Shown here: positions 1 to 13,336 of the stretch, piece by piece
How the letters are laid out: every line of letters starts with the position of its first letter
How positions within the stretch are numbered: the stretch's first letter is position 1
Source: Centroberyx gerrardi
Taxonomy: Eukaryota; Chordata; Actinopteri; Beryciformes; Berycidae
Length of the DNA stretch: 64,000 bases
Direction: 5' to 3'
NCBI RefSeq assembly: GCF_048128805.1
Contig: NC_136010.1
Span: 21,991,480-22,055,479, forward strand
Translations under genes and position numbers: made by a program
Notes under the pieces: generated by a model
What the model was told of the DNA's origin: nothing
Databases searched by the model: none
Seen by the model: only the letters and a program-made list of their open reading frames with translations

Positions 1-3000
1 GAGGTTTGAACCCAATTCCTCCAGCTGAAGGACCCTTACTGTCTCTTTCATTTCCACACCAGTATAGACACTTGATCTATGGCCTTTGAGACTAATTGGA
101 CCAAAACAGACCAACCCAATTCTCCCCACATAATGCCGTCACCGCTGAGTTCAACATGCGCTCCACGAGATTCATCGCGCCGTGTTTTGATGAGAGAAAT
201 AAACAGCGGAGGGGGAAACTGTCTGTGTGCCGTTTATCAGGGTGGCGAGACAAGGTAATTAGGAAAGCATCAGAGGCGCAGGTCCAGAGGTCACTTTAAT
301 CTGCAGTTTACAGAGACGCCGCCTTATTGGCTCCTTCTCCGACCACCGGCCCCACACTCAGCATTCTCCACCATGGCAACACTTCCCACAAAATCCCCTG
401 TCACATTGATCTCCATTGATTTTTCACACTCTGGCCCGTTACAGGTATGGATTTTTTTAGACATAAAGCTTGATTTGAGATGCAGTGCCATAGCCGGGCT
501 ATCATGCCATCGTCCCCTTGTAGATGAGGGGCGTTTATATGGTGCTGTGCTGAAATGTTGGTGATGATTAAGGGATGATGCCCATGAAGCCTCATTGTTT
601 TTCCCCTTGTTTTTAGACTGTTGACCATAATCTCACCAGGGCAGTCAGCTAATTCTGCTTTATTCTCAGACAAAGCCCTGACACCAACAATGATATAAAA
701 CAGTAAACACAGCTATAGTTCATTTGTTTTTCCTTCCACTCAAATGAACATGATATTGCCGTTGAATCCCATACACTAACTGTAGCATTAATAATCTGCA
801 CACACCACAGGGGGAAGCTGCTCTGCAAATCTACGTAATGGACACATCTAATTTATGATTACAGGATGGTACATGTGTGGGTGGGATATTTTATGATGCG
901 ATTGTGTGTGGGGGAGGGGTGGTGGGAAATGCTAATGATTTAATCACTCTAAAATGTCTCTTACAGGACTGGTGTCCATATCCAAGGTAGTGAACATCCA
1001 CTCTCCCCAGATTTACATGCTGATAATTTGAACCTTTGATTCACGTCCGTATTCCTTTCCCCTCTCTGCCCTTCTTCCTCCTCCCCCTCTTCCCCCCCCC
1101 CCCCCCCCCCCCCATCCCCGCCTCCTCCATTCCTCCTCCATTCCTCCTCATCCACAGGTCAATCGCTCCTCCATTCCCTACCCACATAATAATTTGGGTA
1201 GAAATCCCCTAACAGCATATAACCTGAGTTAAAGTGATATTTCACTTTGGTATAGCACGGTTTCTCTCTTCGGGATAAACACAGTAGAAGTTCAGGAGCA
1301 GTCAGTCAGGACAAAAATACCTGACGTACAATGTCTTTGTTGGTAGATGTGTTTGACATGATTTTTAGAGTAGGATTTCAGCTAATTTTGGTGATTGGCC
1401 ATTCGTGAACTCATGTAAAGGTATGTGAAGTAAAAAAAAAAAGATAAATGTAAATGCCCTATCAAAGTGAAATACCACTGCTTTGAATTACCATATCACC
1501 TGTACTGAGGAGGACTAACAACACGCATCCCTGCTCTGTTTCATTATTGATAGGCCATATTGACCTGTTTGTCTCCCCTCACTGATGGGAATGATTTCCC
1601 TTCCTGTTTGTCCTAGCAGCGCTGTGAGAAGAATCCAGATACAGACCCATTAGGAACACATGGGTTTGTCTTCTCCAATCCTGCTCCCACTATCAGAGGA
1701 AAATCACACTATTGATGCGGCGGATGTAGCTGGAGCGTATTGCAAATCATGTTTCCAATAACTGGGAATGACAGAGATTTCCCCCATCACCCTAACATCA
1801 TAGGAACAACAATAAGAGTATGAGAACGGGAAAAAAGCACTTGAAAATAGTATTAGGGAGAAACTGATTTGCCCCTACTAATTTGAATGGTGCCTTATCT
1901 ATGCCTCATGCTAAACAGCTACACATACATTAGCTATGCATATAGGACAAGCCCACATAAAAGTCATCCACCATAGCACTAGGATATAATGGACCAAATG
2001 TTTTATGATGCTGCCTTCATGTACTTGCAGAGCCCATGCTATATCTGTAAGAGGACAGATGGCCGTCCCTGTTGGTGTGATTCTCCACAGCTACTCCAAG
2101 TTAATACACCCGGCATATGGACATGCATCGCGGGGTGGGGACTGGCACGGGGCCCTCAGGAGAACACGCTGACAGGATAGGGGATGCGATATGCGGTGCG
2201 CTTTCCAAATCGCCTGTCCCCTGGCCACCGGAAACTCTCAGGACCCAAAGCCCTTACCAGGCACATTTCACTTACATAAATGTTCCTGTGTCTCAGGAAA
2301 GTGAACCTGCGGGCGCACCCAGGCAGGGTGCGTCCAACGCCAGTGATTAGGTCACGCCTTTCCTTTGGGCGACACTGGCGATGGTGACAGTCTGCCATGG
2401 GCTGTTGGGATAAGGGCAGAGACACAGTTTATCCTCCTTCGGGACAACCTTGTTTGAAAGGTATGTGGATAATTTCCTTGGGTGTGAGTGTACTTGAGCT
2501 CTCCTTCTGCTCTCCGCTATCCAGCCCTCACTGCCCTCCCCTCTGCTACTGGACCCGTCCCAGCCGACGGGATTAATGGCCTATGAATGAATATCATAGG
2601 GAATCAAATCCTACTACTTGAGTAAATTAATTTTTACAGCTGCCATGTTGATGCTATCCACATTCAGCTATATATTTGGATCATGTTAATCTGTATGATA
2701 ACAGTCATTAGAAAAAGCCACCTCTGCATGGAAATTCCTTGCTTGTCTTTAGGTATTTACCCATGTCAGAGCCGGGCTGAAACTCACATGAATGTGACTC
2801 AGACCAGTGATGTACAAAACACAAATGGCAGCTGTGCAGGCTGACAGACTCTGTACCACTGATACAGGCTCTGTACTGCCATCATGTGGTGAAGGTTGGC
2901 GTTTCTCTACAGCATGTAACAAAGCAGCATCCTCTATCCTAGAACATAACTGCACAATATTTTGACTTTGCGGTCCTGCTTCAATTAAAGCCCAGGAGGA

Positions 3001-5042
3001 ATATCGATTGCCTCTATACAAACGAATGAAGTTGAGAATGTACATTAGTTAATAGTATCATCACACCAAGGAAGGTGCAGAAAGACATGGAGAGAGATGT
3101 TTTTAATGACGGCTCAAGTTAAAATTAAACGTTTTTGAATTTGAGATTTTGTTGTTTTTTTTTATTTGGAAAATTAAGTTTCAAAAATTCAAGAGGGTAC
3201 ATTTGAATAACAAGTGCACACAAATTCAAAGTGAGGTGTAATATATGGCATAATAATGCTTAAAATCTGTCAAGATGCTTGTTTACACCAGCGATAACTC
3301 CACACCAGCAGCAGGAAATCCATATCAGCGTAATTGACGGGTTCAAGTAACACATGTAATTACAGTTCACGTTAGTCCTTAAGTTAAAAGCAATTAAAAA
3401 GAGAGAGGCTAGAAGAGCCACACACATCCTGAAAGATGCAATAAGCGAGCAGTGACTTCTCAATGGGAAACTGTTAAAACCGTCAAATATCTAGTGAAGC
3501 ACCAAAATTCTAGTCTAATGAAAATTAAAACATAATTTTGCCTAATGTACATTATCAGCACTTAAATAGATTCTGAAAATATATAAGTTTTTACACAACA
3601 TTTAACACTGTTGAACAGAAAGAATTGATGGCAAAAGAGAACATAATTATGCCAAAAAATTATGACACAAAAGAATAATTGTTTTCACAATATTAGAAGA
3701 AAAAAAAAAACAGCATTGCAACCAATATACTCCAGAATAAACTGAAGAGCAAGTTTTCACAATTAACACTATAAAAAGGAAACAAATACTGGGTTTGCAA
3801 TAAGCAGTTTGCACCAAATTTACCCAATTAACTCAAATCAACAGCACTTGCAAATGTTTTGAATTTCTTTGTTATTTCTTCCAGTTACATACGAGGTCAT
3901 GATGCGTACCTGAATCACCTTTTCTACTACCAGACTCTATACTAAGCAACATCACTGTGCGACACAAAGGAACATATTAAATACAGGATGGGTGGATTAT
4001 TTTGGCCTTCAAAAACCTTTTGTATGCAGGCAAACCTCCTACTAGATGTGCAACTACAGGGCAAACCCACCTTGAATCATTTTGTGAACTATTTAAAGAT
4101 TATGTACAACATGAAGGCTGCAGTCCATTGGCATTCTAATATACGCGACTGTTAAAGTTAGTTGGCTCAGTTACAGAAGTTCATAAATATTTGAACCCGA
4201 ATGACTAACAACTACGTTACCTAAAATCTATAATCAGTTCCTAAGCTTGTAAAATCCCAGCATTTCTGGCATCAACTCATCCGGAGAAAAGAAAAACACA
4301 TACGTACATTTCAAAAACTACTTTACACCACATGTCCAATGAGTACCGTCCTTCCTTTTCCCCTAGCTCAGCCAACTTTGAGATCAATCAGTGTCTCATC
4401 GCATCTGACATGTATAGGTACATGGTTCTACACATCAATGCTAGCACTGACCAAAGGACCATATTCGTCCTAAGTGGTGGCACTATATTAGAGACGGAGG
4501 AAGGTTTTAACTGGAAGGTGCATACAAGTTAGTTCTAGGATGCTGCACAGTCGTTTGGCGTGTGGAATGGAATCAACAAAGAGGCTGTTTGTCTGTGCAG
4601 CAGTAGGACACATGCAGAGATGTCTAGTGTTTGTTACACGGTTGGAAACTAGCGAGCCGCAATCAGGAATCTGGTACTCAAATCAAGGCTGGGTCGCGAT
4701 ACCAACAAGCTACACCTCTTGGTATTACAAGTCATCCTCTCACACATAAGTATCCAGGTCTTCCAGCTTGAGCTCTTGCAAAAATTCGGAACTTGATGAG
4801 AAGGGACGTGGCACGAGAAAGGTTGCTGTAGTTTTAAAATGCGCTTCAGTCCCGTGTGGCGGTGTGTGTTGCTCAGTGCTTGTCAGGTGCTGCGTGCACT
4901 TGTCCATTCTGTGTGATTGTGGTTTGTGTTGCTCTGTACTGAACTGTATGCCTGAATGTCTGTCTCTAGATGTGCATGATTCTATATGTACCAGTGTGTC
5001 TGACACTGCATCTACGGTACTGCACTGTGTACGCGGGACAGA
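1..5042. other. Region with no recognisable coding exon; right part probably tspan31 3'UTR
   Basis: No open frame in this stretch resembles a known protein or has paired splice sites. A run of 22 C lies at 1092-1113. On the minus strand tspan31 ends at 5043, and the AT-rich sequence below it could be its 3'UTR. A possible reverse-strand polyadenylation signal (TTTATT on the + strand) lies at 3161-3166, which would give a UTR of about 1.9 kb; this is inference. I looked for cdk4, which sits tail to tail with TSPAN31 in human, and saw no kinase motif. Confidence 0.5.
1092..1113. repeat. Poly-C tract, 22 bases
   Basis: An uninterrupted run of 22 C, in a wider C/T-rich strand that produces a spurious glycine/glutamate-rich antisense frame. 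Its length may be affected by sequencing error. Confidence 0.9.
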
Positions 5043-8000
5043 CTATAGGAAAGCACTTGGGTTTGCTCGTGGATCCTTCTGGTTCCTGTAGCGCACAGCC
5101 AGCCAGACTCCGAGAATCTGTGAGTGAAGGGTTGTACAGGTCAGACAAGGACTAGCACTGTCAAAGACATTTTACAAGTGCCAACAGGCTTGATATCATT
5201 GACAGATTTTGATATGATGACACAAATACTTTTCAAAGAAATGGACTGTCTGCGCACATATCCATTTGGCTAAATACATCCATCAATCCAGTTAGTGTGC
5301 AGCCTTTAACTCATTCACTGTGCTGCTCCTCTCCCTCCAGGACATATTTAGACTGAAAGAATGACTGATTGGTTGATGAGTGAATGATTACACTGATGGG
5401 AGGTTTGCAGGCCAGACACTCACCTCTGTGAAGCTAAAGAAGAGTCCAACTCCCCCGAGGATCTTCAGAGCCTCTGTAGCATGATGCAGCATCTTTTCCC
5501 CGCAGGTCAAACAGTTTTTATATTTGCATGGCTGGAGTGAAAGACATAAAAAAAGAACAAACAGCTTTTAGTCTTCAGCGGTATTTGAGTCAATGGTCTG
5601 TCAGCTAAGCCAGTATTAGCTACCGAAATCTATTCTGAGAACTACAGAAAGTGGCCTAGTTTTGACTTGTTCTGGTTAAATGAAAAGCTTATCTGACTTT
5701 TATTCGGTGGCACATCTTGTGGAGCTAGAAATGCACTGTGAAACCACAATATTGTTCTATGATGTGAGTGAGCAGTTACTTATGTTTTATTTACAGTATA
5801 GTAAATATAATCTAGATGAAATAGAAACAAAATACAGTTGTGCCATTTGATCACAAAGCAATTTAAGTATGTGCCCGTGCTATCCGAGCAGATTTTCCAT
5901 GGGAATGCAATGTTTGTCTGATGGACAGAACAATGAAAAATGCTCTATTTATGGCATGGCTTACAGCAGGGCAGCTTTGCCAATCCTTATCAAACTGTGC
6001 CCGGCTGGTGGTGGTGTTGAGCAGTCCGCAGCAGTTCAGCTGGTTCTCCAGGTCCGCCTTGGTCTTGTTGTTCAACATTCCCCAAGTTGAGTTCAGCAGC
6101 GTCTCCTGGTAAAGCAAATACAGTGAGGACAGAGGAACAGGGAGGACAAATACAGAGGACAAGAACAGTTAAGCAAATCTCTTCTTCACGGATTCCATAT
6201 TGTTGTATATCATCCATTTATACAACAGGAAACTTTATTTCTCATTTCTGGGGACATAAAAATACTTCACAAAATGTTAAAATTAAAAAGGGACACAGCT
6301 CAAGGGAAACAACAAAACTGTGTCAAAACAGAGGCTGCTCACCTGCTGCCCACGGTTCATTGCCAGGCAGGAACAGGAGACCCCAAATTGGAACAGGAAA
6401 ACAATAAACAGGATGACCATGTACTAGAAGCGAGAGGTCAAAGAAACAACAACACAAAAAGTGCCAGGACAACATGGCAAAGTAGCTGCCCTTTGTAATA
6501 CATTCACAACACATCCACACTTTCAAATTGTTGTAATCAACATGGTAAAAATTTACTATAAATAAGTAAAAAGAAAAATCAGTGAAAGCAGTTGATCCAA
6601 TAATAATAAATATTCTTTCCAGGGATTTAGCCAACAGAAGACGAGGAGAAAGGATACAAAGAAGAGCATGACTTGGTGGTGGTGGATTGCTCCGATGAGC
6701 CCGACAATGGCGATGAGCAACAGGAAGACGCCTACTGCGATGACCCCTCCGATGATGTGGATGCTAGACACCAAGCCGAACCCCTTCCCCCATGCTGCTA
6801 CTCCAATCAGCAGCAATCCCACCAGCTGAAGGGAGCAGAGAGCAGGAATTAAACAAGAGTCAGCTGAGACAGTGTGTATCTGATCAGATACAGTGTGGGA
6901 TATGGTCATGGTAGGGAGGGTTTGATTATCACAAAGGCCACTTATCCTATAAACATTGGTCAAGTCCTCGTAAAACTCTAGGATGACTTGGATTAGTATC
7001 TGCCAAATAAGTACTGCAGGAGAAGCATAGCAACAGTCACAGATAAGGAAATAGGTTGGCTAAAATATACTTAAAGGTGTACCCAACTGATTTCGAAGCA
7101 GTTAAATTTAACTACTACTATTTTTCATCATGAAACAGTGAAAAAAAAATTTGGTTCAAAAGTACTGCACAGCCTATTAAGTGTCCAAAATCATTGGGAT
7201 TCACAGGGCTAGCTTCATCAAGGGAGCTTTTTTTTTCAAAAACAGCAGGCAAACTATGCAATGCAATTGTTACTGCCAAGTCTGTAAAATTTACAAATTG
7301 ACATACAGACATGGTGCCCTTAATATTATTAGTTATTTTATGTCCCCTGGTAATACTGGTCTTGGCTTTAGACATGGTGTGTAAATCCTTAAAAAGAGCT
7401 GAGCCTAGATCAGCAAAAGCTCTGGACTAACTAATGTAAGACTACACAACAGCATTTAAGGACATGAAAGGTATACTGTTGCTCATTGGCATGCATCAAC
7501 CAACCACATTGAATATATGGAGGAGGGGTGGGCTGAGGTGGGAACTAGTGTTTGTTAACAATAGAGTCGACACATCTGTAACTCTGGATAACGGTCATTA
7601 TAAGCAACATTTAACAGGGAGTCTAAGTTAGCTAAGCTGAAGTCAACGTGTTGGCTAGCACTACAAGTTATTCACCGAACTGACACAAACAGTGACATTA
7701 GCTGATTAAATCATGTTTAGACAAGCACGGGTGACGTGCCAATGATAACAGAGGTTGAAGAAGATAACGAAACCGCTTCATCTTGTCAACATCACAATTG
7801 AGGTCAGCTAACAGCCAAGCTAACGGTAGCTACCATACACATCATGGCGATAGCTAACTAACTACCGTTAGCTAAAAGCTAGCTAAGAGAAGTAGTTACT
7901 TTCTACGTCTTGTTAGCTAACCTACACTAGATAACGTCATCTAATTGACTTTTTGCTTTGTAACTAACACAGGTGAACGTATCCAATACATACCAATAAT

Positions 8001-8238
8001 CATCTGCGAACTGAAAATCGAAGCGTGTGAAGTAAAAGGCAAAATCATCAGTTATTTTTTTCTACGTTGTACATTGTCCTACGTTGTTAGCTCTGCTAGT
8101 TCATTCAGTAGTTAGCCTACGCTAATGTAGCTAGCTAAAACTTAGCATGATGATGATCCCATTTTGTACACTCACCATGTAAACCACATTCAAGGAACAA
8201 AGCGCATTTTTAGAACAGGTGAATCCGCCACAGACCAT
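5043..8238 (-). CDS. tspan31: Tetraspanin-31, complete, six coding exons
   Basis: This is a four-pass membrane protein of the tetraspanin family that organises membrane microdomains. Minus-strand coding exons are 8176-8238, 6658-6825, 6343-6423, 5965-6105, 5424-5531 and 5043-5117. They total 636 nt, every junction is phase 0, and the product is 211 aa (human about 210). The N-terminus [20 protein letters not shown], the second exon with [20 protein letters not shown], and the C-terminus [10 protein letters not shown] are near-identical to the TSPAN31 I remember. The large extracellular loop has the hallmark CCG (residues 129-131), further cysteines, and N-glycosylation sequons (NST, NKT, NTT). 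The donor after the second exon is GTATCC, weaker than the others. The gene is divergent from agap2, the same pairing as in human. The first coding exon is short and is followed by a 1.35-kb intron. Confidence 0.96.
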
Positions 8239-8349
8239 ATTCGAAAAACTTCTATCGGCTGAATTAATGAATACGACCAAAAAATGACTGATGTCTTGGT
8301 TTTAGGAGCTGTCTGGACAGAAATGTTTTTAGTCAGCGGAGAGGGCGTA

Positions 8350-8400
8350 GGTGATGACGTCTGCGCAACACGTGACGTCAGCAAGTCCGCTCAACGTCAT
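8350..8400. promoter_or_regulatory. CRE/E-box cluster at the probable tspan31 promoter
   Basis: About 110-160 bp upstream of the tspan31 ATG lies a full palindromic CRE, TGACGTCA at 8373-8380, overlapping an E-box CACGTG at 8369-8374. CRE-like half sites occur at 8355-8360 (GACGTC context) and 8393-8400 (AACGTCAT). The arrangement suits a CREB/ATF and USF/MYC-type promoter. Whether it also drives a transcript towards agap2 cannot be seen. Confidence 0.45.
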
Positions 8401-9677
8401 TGTTTTAAGGTGAGTGACAAACCTCTGGACTGATACATTGTTTCAAACATGGAATGAAGCCACTACACTTAGACGTTTTAGAGAACAATATTCCCTCAGT
8501 CTGTATGAGCACAATGAATACCAACAGGGGGATACTGCAGCTGCTTATTCCAGTGTGTTCCATGGTGATGGAGGGTCACTAACACGGGGATTATACAATG
8601 GGCTTGATGATACATCAGGGGGCCATGTGTGTAATCCAGTGTGGGAGCGAGAGACAGAGGGAGAGAGAGTTTTGTTTTATTTCACCTTACCAATAATTCA
8701 TTGACCCATAAATTTATTGTCAACCCCCGAGTTGCAATCACTACTAAACAAATAGCATACTACTAATACCTCTCAATTTAAAAATTCACATATATTATTA
8801 TATTGTGGTTCATATTATTCTTATGGACAGTCATTGAGTATTTGTTAAAATCAACCAAACTCTACCAAAGCTAGAAATCAGAAAACCAAGACTCTAATCT
8901 GTGACATCCTGTTGCTGTGTAGCATGGAGCTGCTCTACTGACAATGAGACTAACTTAGTGTTTTTCCGATTTTTTCACATCCAAAAGAACTTTGCAGTAC
9001 ATTGTACTGATGCAGTCTGATCTAAACCAGAAAATGTACATTGATAAATAAAAAAAATCACCCAGTGCACTAAAGCCACCATTTTCATCTGTTGCATCTC
9101 ATGTGCTTTTTGAGTTTACAGTTGTGAGACATCACAGATTCGAGGGTGGGACAAATTCCTCTCTGTTGTTGCTGGCAATGTGTGACAGTAGTGAATGTTT
9201 GCTCATATAGGCCATCCTGTCAGCAAAGGAATAACATATTTCAAAGTTAAAAATTGAGTGGTATTCTCCTTTAATACCACTGAACAAGGCCAAAACCCAT
9301 CACTTGTTATTATAGCGGTATAGATCATTACAGTTTATTTACTGGTGGCAGTAAATCGTGTTGTGTGTTGTAAGAGGCAGAAGTTAAGAAGCCTTTTCAG
9401 CGTGTTCTCCAGAGCAGTCAGAGCTGTCACACAGCAGAGAATATGGTTTTGTATTGAAATAAGGAAGTGAGTTCAGTTGAAAACCTGCAGAGGAAACTGA
9501 GACACACATTGCTGTGAGCCGAGTTTTTGTGGTCTGGAGAGAGAGACACTAAGCTACCGTTTTTTTGCGCTGCTTCTCTGTCGTGGGTTCGTGTTGATTT
9601 GTGGGACAAAAAGCCAGCAGTTCAAATGGGCTGAAGCAAGCAGTTTGCTTCAGTTTACTGCAGATCCATATGCCAGG

Positions 9678-9840
9678 ATGAATAGCAACAGTAAATCGGT
9701 AAACTCCACTGCGATAAAAGCAGAGGTTAAAAGGCATGAATCTGTTCAGAATGCAATCAACAGACTTTTGAAGCAGTTTGAAAGGGTCGGGGATCAACAA
9801 CTGCGTTCCGGCCTGAAGGTTTACCTCCACAGCATTCAAG
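9678..9840 (+). CDS. agap2: agap2 alternative first coding exon (short, PIKE-A-like N-terminus)
   Basis: The 163-nt exon begins MNSNSKSVNSTAIKAEVKRH and ends in a GTAAGC donor after the first base of a codon. That is the same phase as the long first exon, so it can join the exon at 18303 and read SIQ-VNIANSQEW. Mammalian AGAP2 and AGAP1 have short isoforms whose N-terminus has this pattern (an A-x-x-AE-x-x-RH-like helix, then a leucine-rich helix) followed by xNSQEWTLSRS. I infer an alternative promoter making a form without the Pro/Ser-rich extension. The ATG at 9678 is preferred because the upstream in-frame start candidate is only GTG. The 5'UTR and TSS are unknown. Confidence 0.85.
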
Positions 9841-12470
9841 GTAAGCTCATCTTTCTTACAGACGGTTGCAGTGGTGCTTAAATTTTGTTGCTTGTATTCA
9901 GGGAAGAAAGTAACATAGAGGCATAAAATCATCCTCATATGCTATATTGATAAATTATTTATTAGCATGTCATCAGATTTGGCTGCATGGCCTTATTATG
10001 CTCACTTTATTTTAAGTGATAAAGGATTTCTAGGTTATGATGAACAGATAAAGTCTTCATGACCTTTTAAAGTTTTGCATCTCAGTGAACACACAATGCT
10101 GTCTTTGTTTGACAGACTTTTGCCATGCTTTTGCTCAACATCAGAGGTGGGGTAGTGAGGAAACACGATGCGTGCGTCACGATAACATCTTCCTCTGTGC
10201 TTCCTGTCTCAGTCGGTGTCTCTGAGGGGAAGAGTCGCTCAGTCAACCTCCATTTTCATTCTCATTTCACTTGGAGGGTAAAAATTCACCTCCCGGTGGC
10301 CCGGTCTGTAGCGGCATGTATTTATCAGTCAGCCTCGGGACACAGGCAACCAATGGCAGCATCCCTCAGCAGCCATCGCCATGGCAGCAGGATGAAACCT
10401 GCTGTGTGGCCTACTTCCTGTCTGCCAATCTGCAACTGCCCTCAAAGCCACTTCCTCTCAGACAAACAGGGCCTTTACATGAGAAGTTTGTCATTTTACA
10501 TCATTTCCTGCACTCTCTCCCTCCCACCCTTTTCTTGTCACTGTGTCACAATATCTTACAGTAGCATCGCCTGCATTTTTCAACCTCGCTCATTTGCATA
10601 TCTGTTCTGCATAGATATGGTATACATGAGGTCTGACTAGGGCAAAGATGGGATGGAATAGAAAATAATTGGCTAACCTTTTGATTTCATCAATTTATTC
10701 ATTAGCCTGTCACACTCATTACACTATTTCACTATGAATTGAAGGTCATTTAGACCCCTAATGAGTTGTTGGGACTCTGCGATGCCAGATCCAAAAAGCT
10801 TTGAGGTCTTTTTAGGATCTGCCAGATCTTGGCATGTTGTGAGAAGCATCCCTACGCGTAAAAGCATTCAATTGAATTTTTGCATAATTAGGTTGGAGTG
10901 TCAATGCTCTGGTGAGGATCAAAGCCGCTGTTCCCTCCATGGGGCCTGGATCTGTGAGTGGAGAGTTCAGTGGCGCTAGAAAGAGAGCCACCTCTCTGCT
11001 GGACTTAATAAGCGAGTGGGATGTGGTCAACTGACCGCGTGCCAAGGAAAAGGTGGAGAAAAAGAGAGAGAGAGAGAGGGAGGAAAGGGTGAGATGCTCC
11101 AGGGAGCAAAATGAAGACATTTAAATGAGAATGTGACTCATAGCGGCCGGCAGCGCTCACTGCAGCATGGCGGGAGAGTGAGAGAGGAAGATAGATGCAA
11201 GAGGGGTGAGGGAGGACAGCTCGCAGTGAAGGAGAAATGAAAAATCACCCAGCATGACCACTGCCCTTGGCCACTGCCCATCTGACAGCATCCGCCCATG
11301 GGTGTCGGTGTGTGTGTGTGTGTGTGTGTGCTTTTGTCTGTCTTTCTGTCTATCCTCCTATCAAGAGAGATAGACAGCAAAGAGAGGGAGCGTGTGTCTA
11401 AAAAATCTGCGCCTGAAGGCAACCTGATTTCTCCCTTTCCATATGTGGATATCTATATCACGATAATTTGATTGAGCATGCAGCACAGCCAGCTGCAGCA
11501 ACCTCATGTGCACTCAGCTGTGCATGCCCCCACACGTGAGCACATCATTTCATCACACTTGTTACAAAAAAATTGGATTTTCACACACACATAATTTTAG
11601 CTATCACGTTGTTCCTCTGACATGATTTCCCCGGTGATGGCTTTAAATGCAGCTCAACTCATTCTTTTTTTGAGGCTTTATCAGCGACTCTTCTTCTGCG
11701 TTGGAGGTTGTGCATTTTCCCCTTGAGCCAAAGGCGGTTGTCAGAGGTCCTTTGTATTCAGTGTGAGTAGTTATTGCCCTCTCACTGACTGTGGAAGGGA
11801 GGGGGGGGGGGTGAGCAGGTGGGCAGTCAAATCATGTATTATGGGATGTTAGTGGGAGGTTGAGAGAGGTGCGCTGTGGGGAAAGGCACCCACTGATTTC
11901 ACATCAAGGAGTTTTTTTAATCAGAGAGTAATTAACATGAAATTACACCCGGTAATAATTCGAGTGATGAACGTGTAATCATGTTTGCTGCAATGTTTTT
12001 GTTGTTGCACACGGCTTAATTGCAGCAGTTCCTTTTGTACTTTTGCACAAAAAATGTTGTTATTGGAATTTTCTGACTTGTATATTCCATATAATTCATG
12101 GCACAAATAGGTTATAAGCATAGACATGTAAGTTATCTTAAGTAAGTGCGTCTTTTAAAAACATAAAGAGAACATTTTACGTATACTATGTCATATCTAT
12201 TAAAAATGGGGAAATTGCTTTGCTAACTTGGAATGGATTTGTTTCATTTACACAAAGATAAAGATGTATAAATCTATTTTATTTTATTTTTTTGCATTGT
12301 GTGGTCCCACTATTGATGTCCAATATGTCCTCATGCTCTCACCCTATTGCTTGGTTCGTGCTGTGAGTCCAGAGCTTACCCACTTCTGCTAATGAACACA
12401 TGCTGTAGTAGGCAATAGACTACAGATCAATACGTTCACAGGAAACCTCTTTCTCTCGCTCACATGTACT

Positions 12471-12473
<3 letters not shown>

Positions 12474-12509
<36 letters not shown>
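12474..12509. repeat. (CA)n microsatellite
   Basis: About 18 perfect CA units in the first agap2 intron, followed by interrupted CA-rich sequence up to about 12730. Confidence 0.95.
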
Positions 12510-12511
<2 letters not shown>

Positions 12512-13133
12512 CTCACACACCATTTCGATACAGAGGGAGCGATACAGAATGTACTAAAGGAGGAGGAGGAAGGAAGGACATGGAGGAGATGATTGTGCCA
12601 CCAGAGCCAGGAAGATTGTAACACCTTAGCAACAAACAAGCCAAGCCTCCTACTGAGGAGGAGCCACACAGAGACACACAGTCACACACAAATACACACA
12701 CTGACACACACACACACTTGCACACACAAACGCAGACTGTTGAAGGCAGATGGATGATGTTGATAATGCTATTCTGGCAGCTGTATAAATGAGACAGGGA
12801 ATTGACACTTAGGAAAAAAACCCTGCCTGCCTCTCTTTCTTTCCTCCACAAACATGCACATCCATCTCTTTTACTGTCATTCTTGACCAGCCAGCTCGCC
12901 TCTCCCTTCTCCTTTTCCCTCTCTGCCACTGATCATTTCTCCTGCGGTCTCCCCTCATTTAGCAGGTCCAGCTTGTGTATGCTGCTTTACCACCAGCCTT
13001 CACCCACCACTCTGCTGCCTCCCCCCTCCTCTCCGGCACAGAGGGAGAAAGATGGAGGGGAGGGGATGTGGATAGGGGGAATAAGCAATAAAGAGCAGGG
13101 ACCCTGCACAGTCTGCCTTCTGAGAGAGGCAGC

Positions 13134-13135
<2 letters not shown>

Positions 13136-13185
<50 letters not shown>
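13136..13185. repeat. (GA)n microsatellite
   Basis: About 25 perfect GA units upstream of the long agap2 first exon. A second, interrupted GA tract lies at 13305-13340. Confidence 0.95.
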
Positions 13186-13188
<3 letters not shown>

Positions 13189-13305
13189 GAGGAGGGAGAG
13201 GGATAGAAGAGAAGCAGGGTCCTCCTGCATTGTATGGATTGCCTATTGCAACAAGGAGGGGCATGTAGAGGGAGGGACACTGGAGATTCCTATCAGTGTG
13301 TTTGT

Positions 13306-13336
<31 letters not shown>

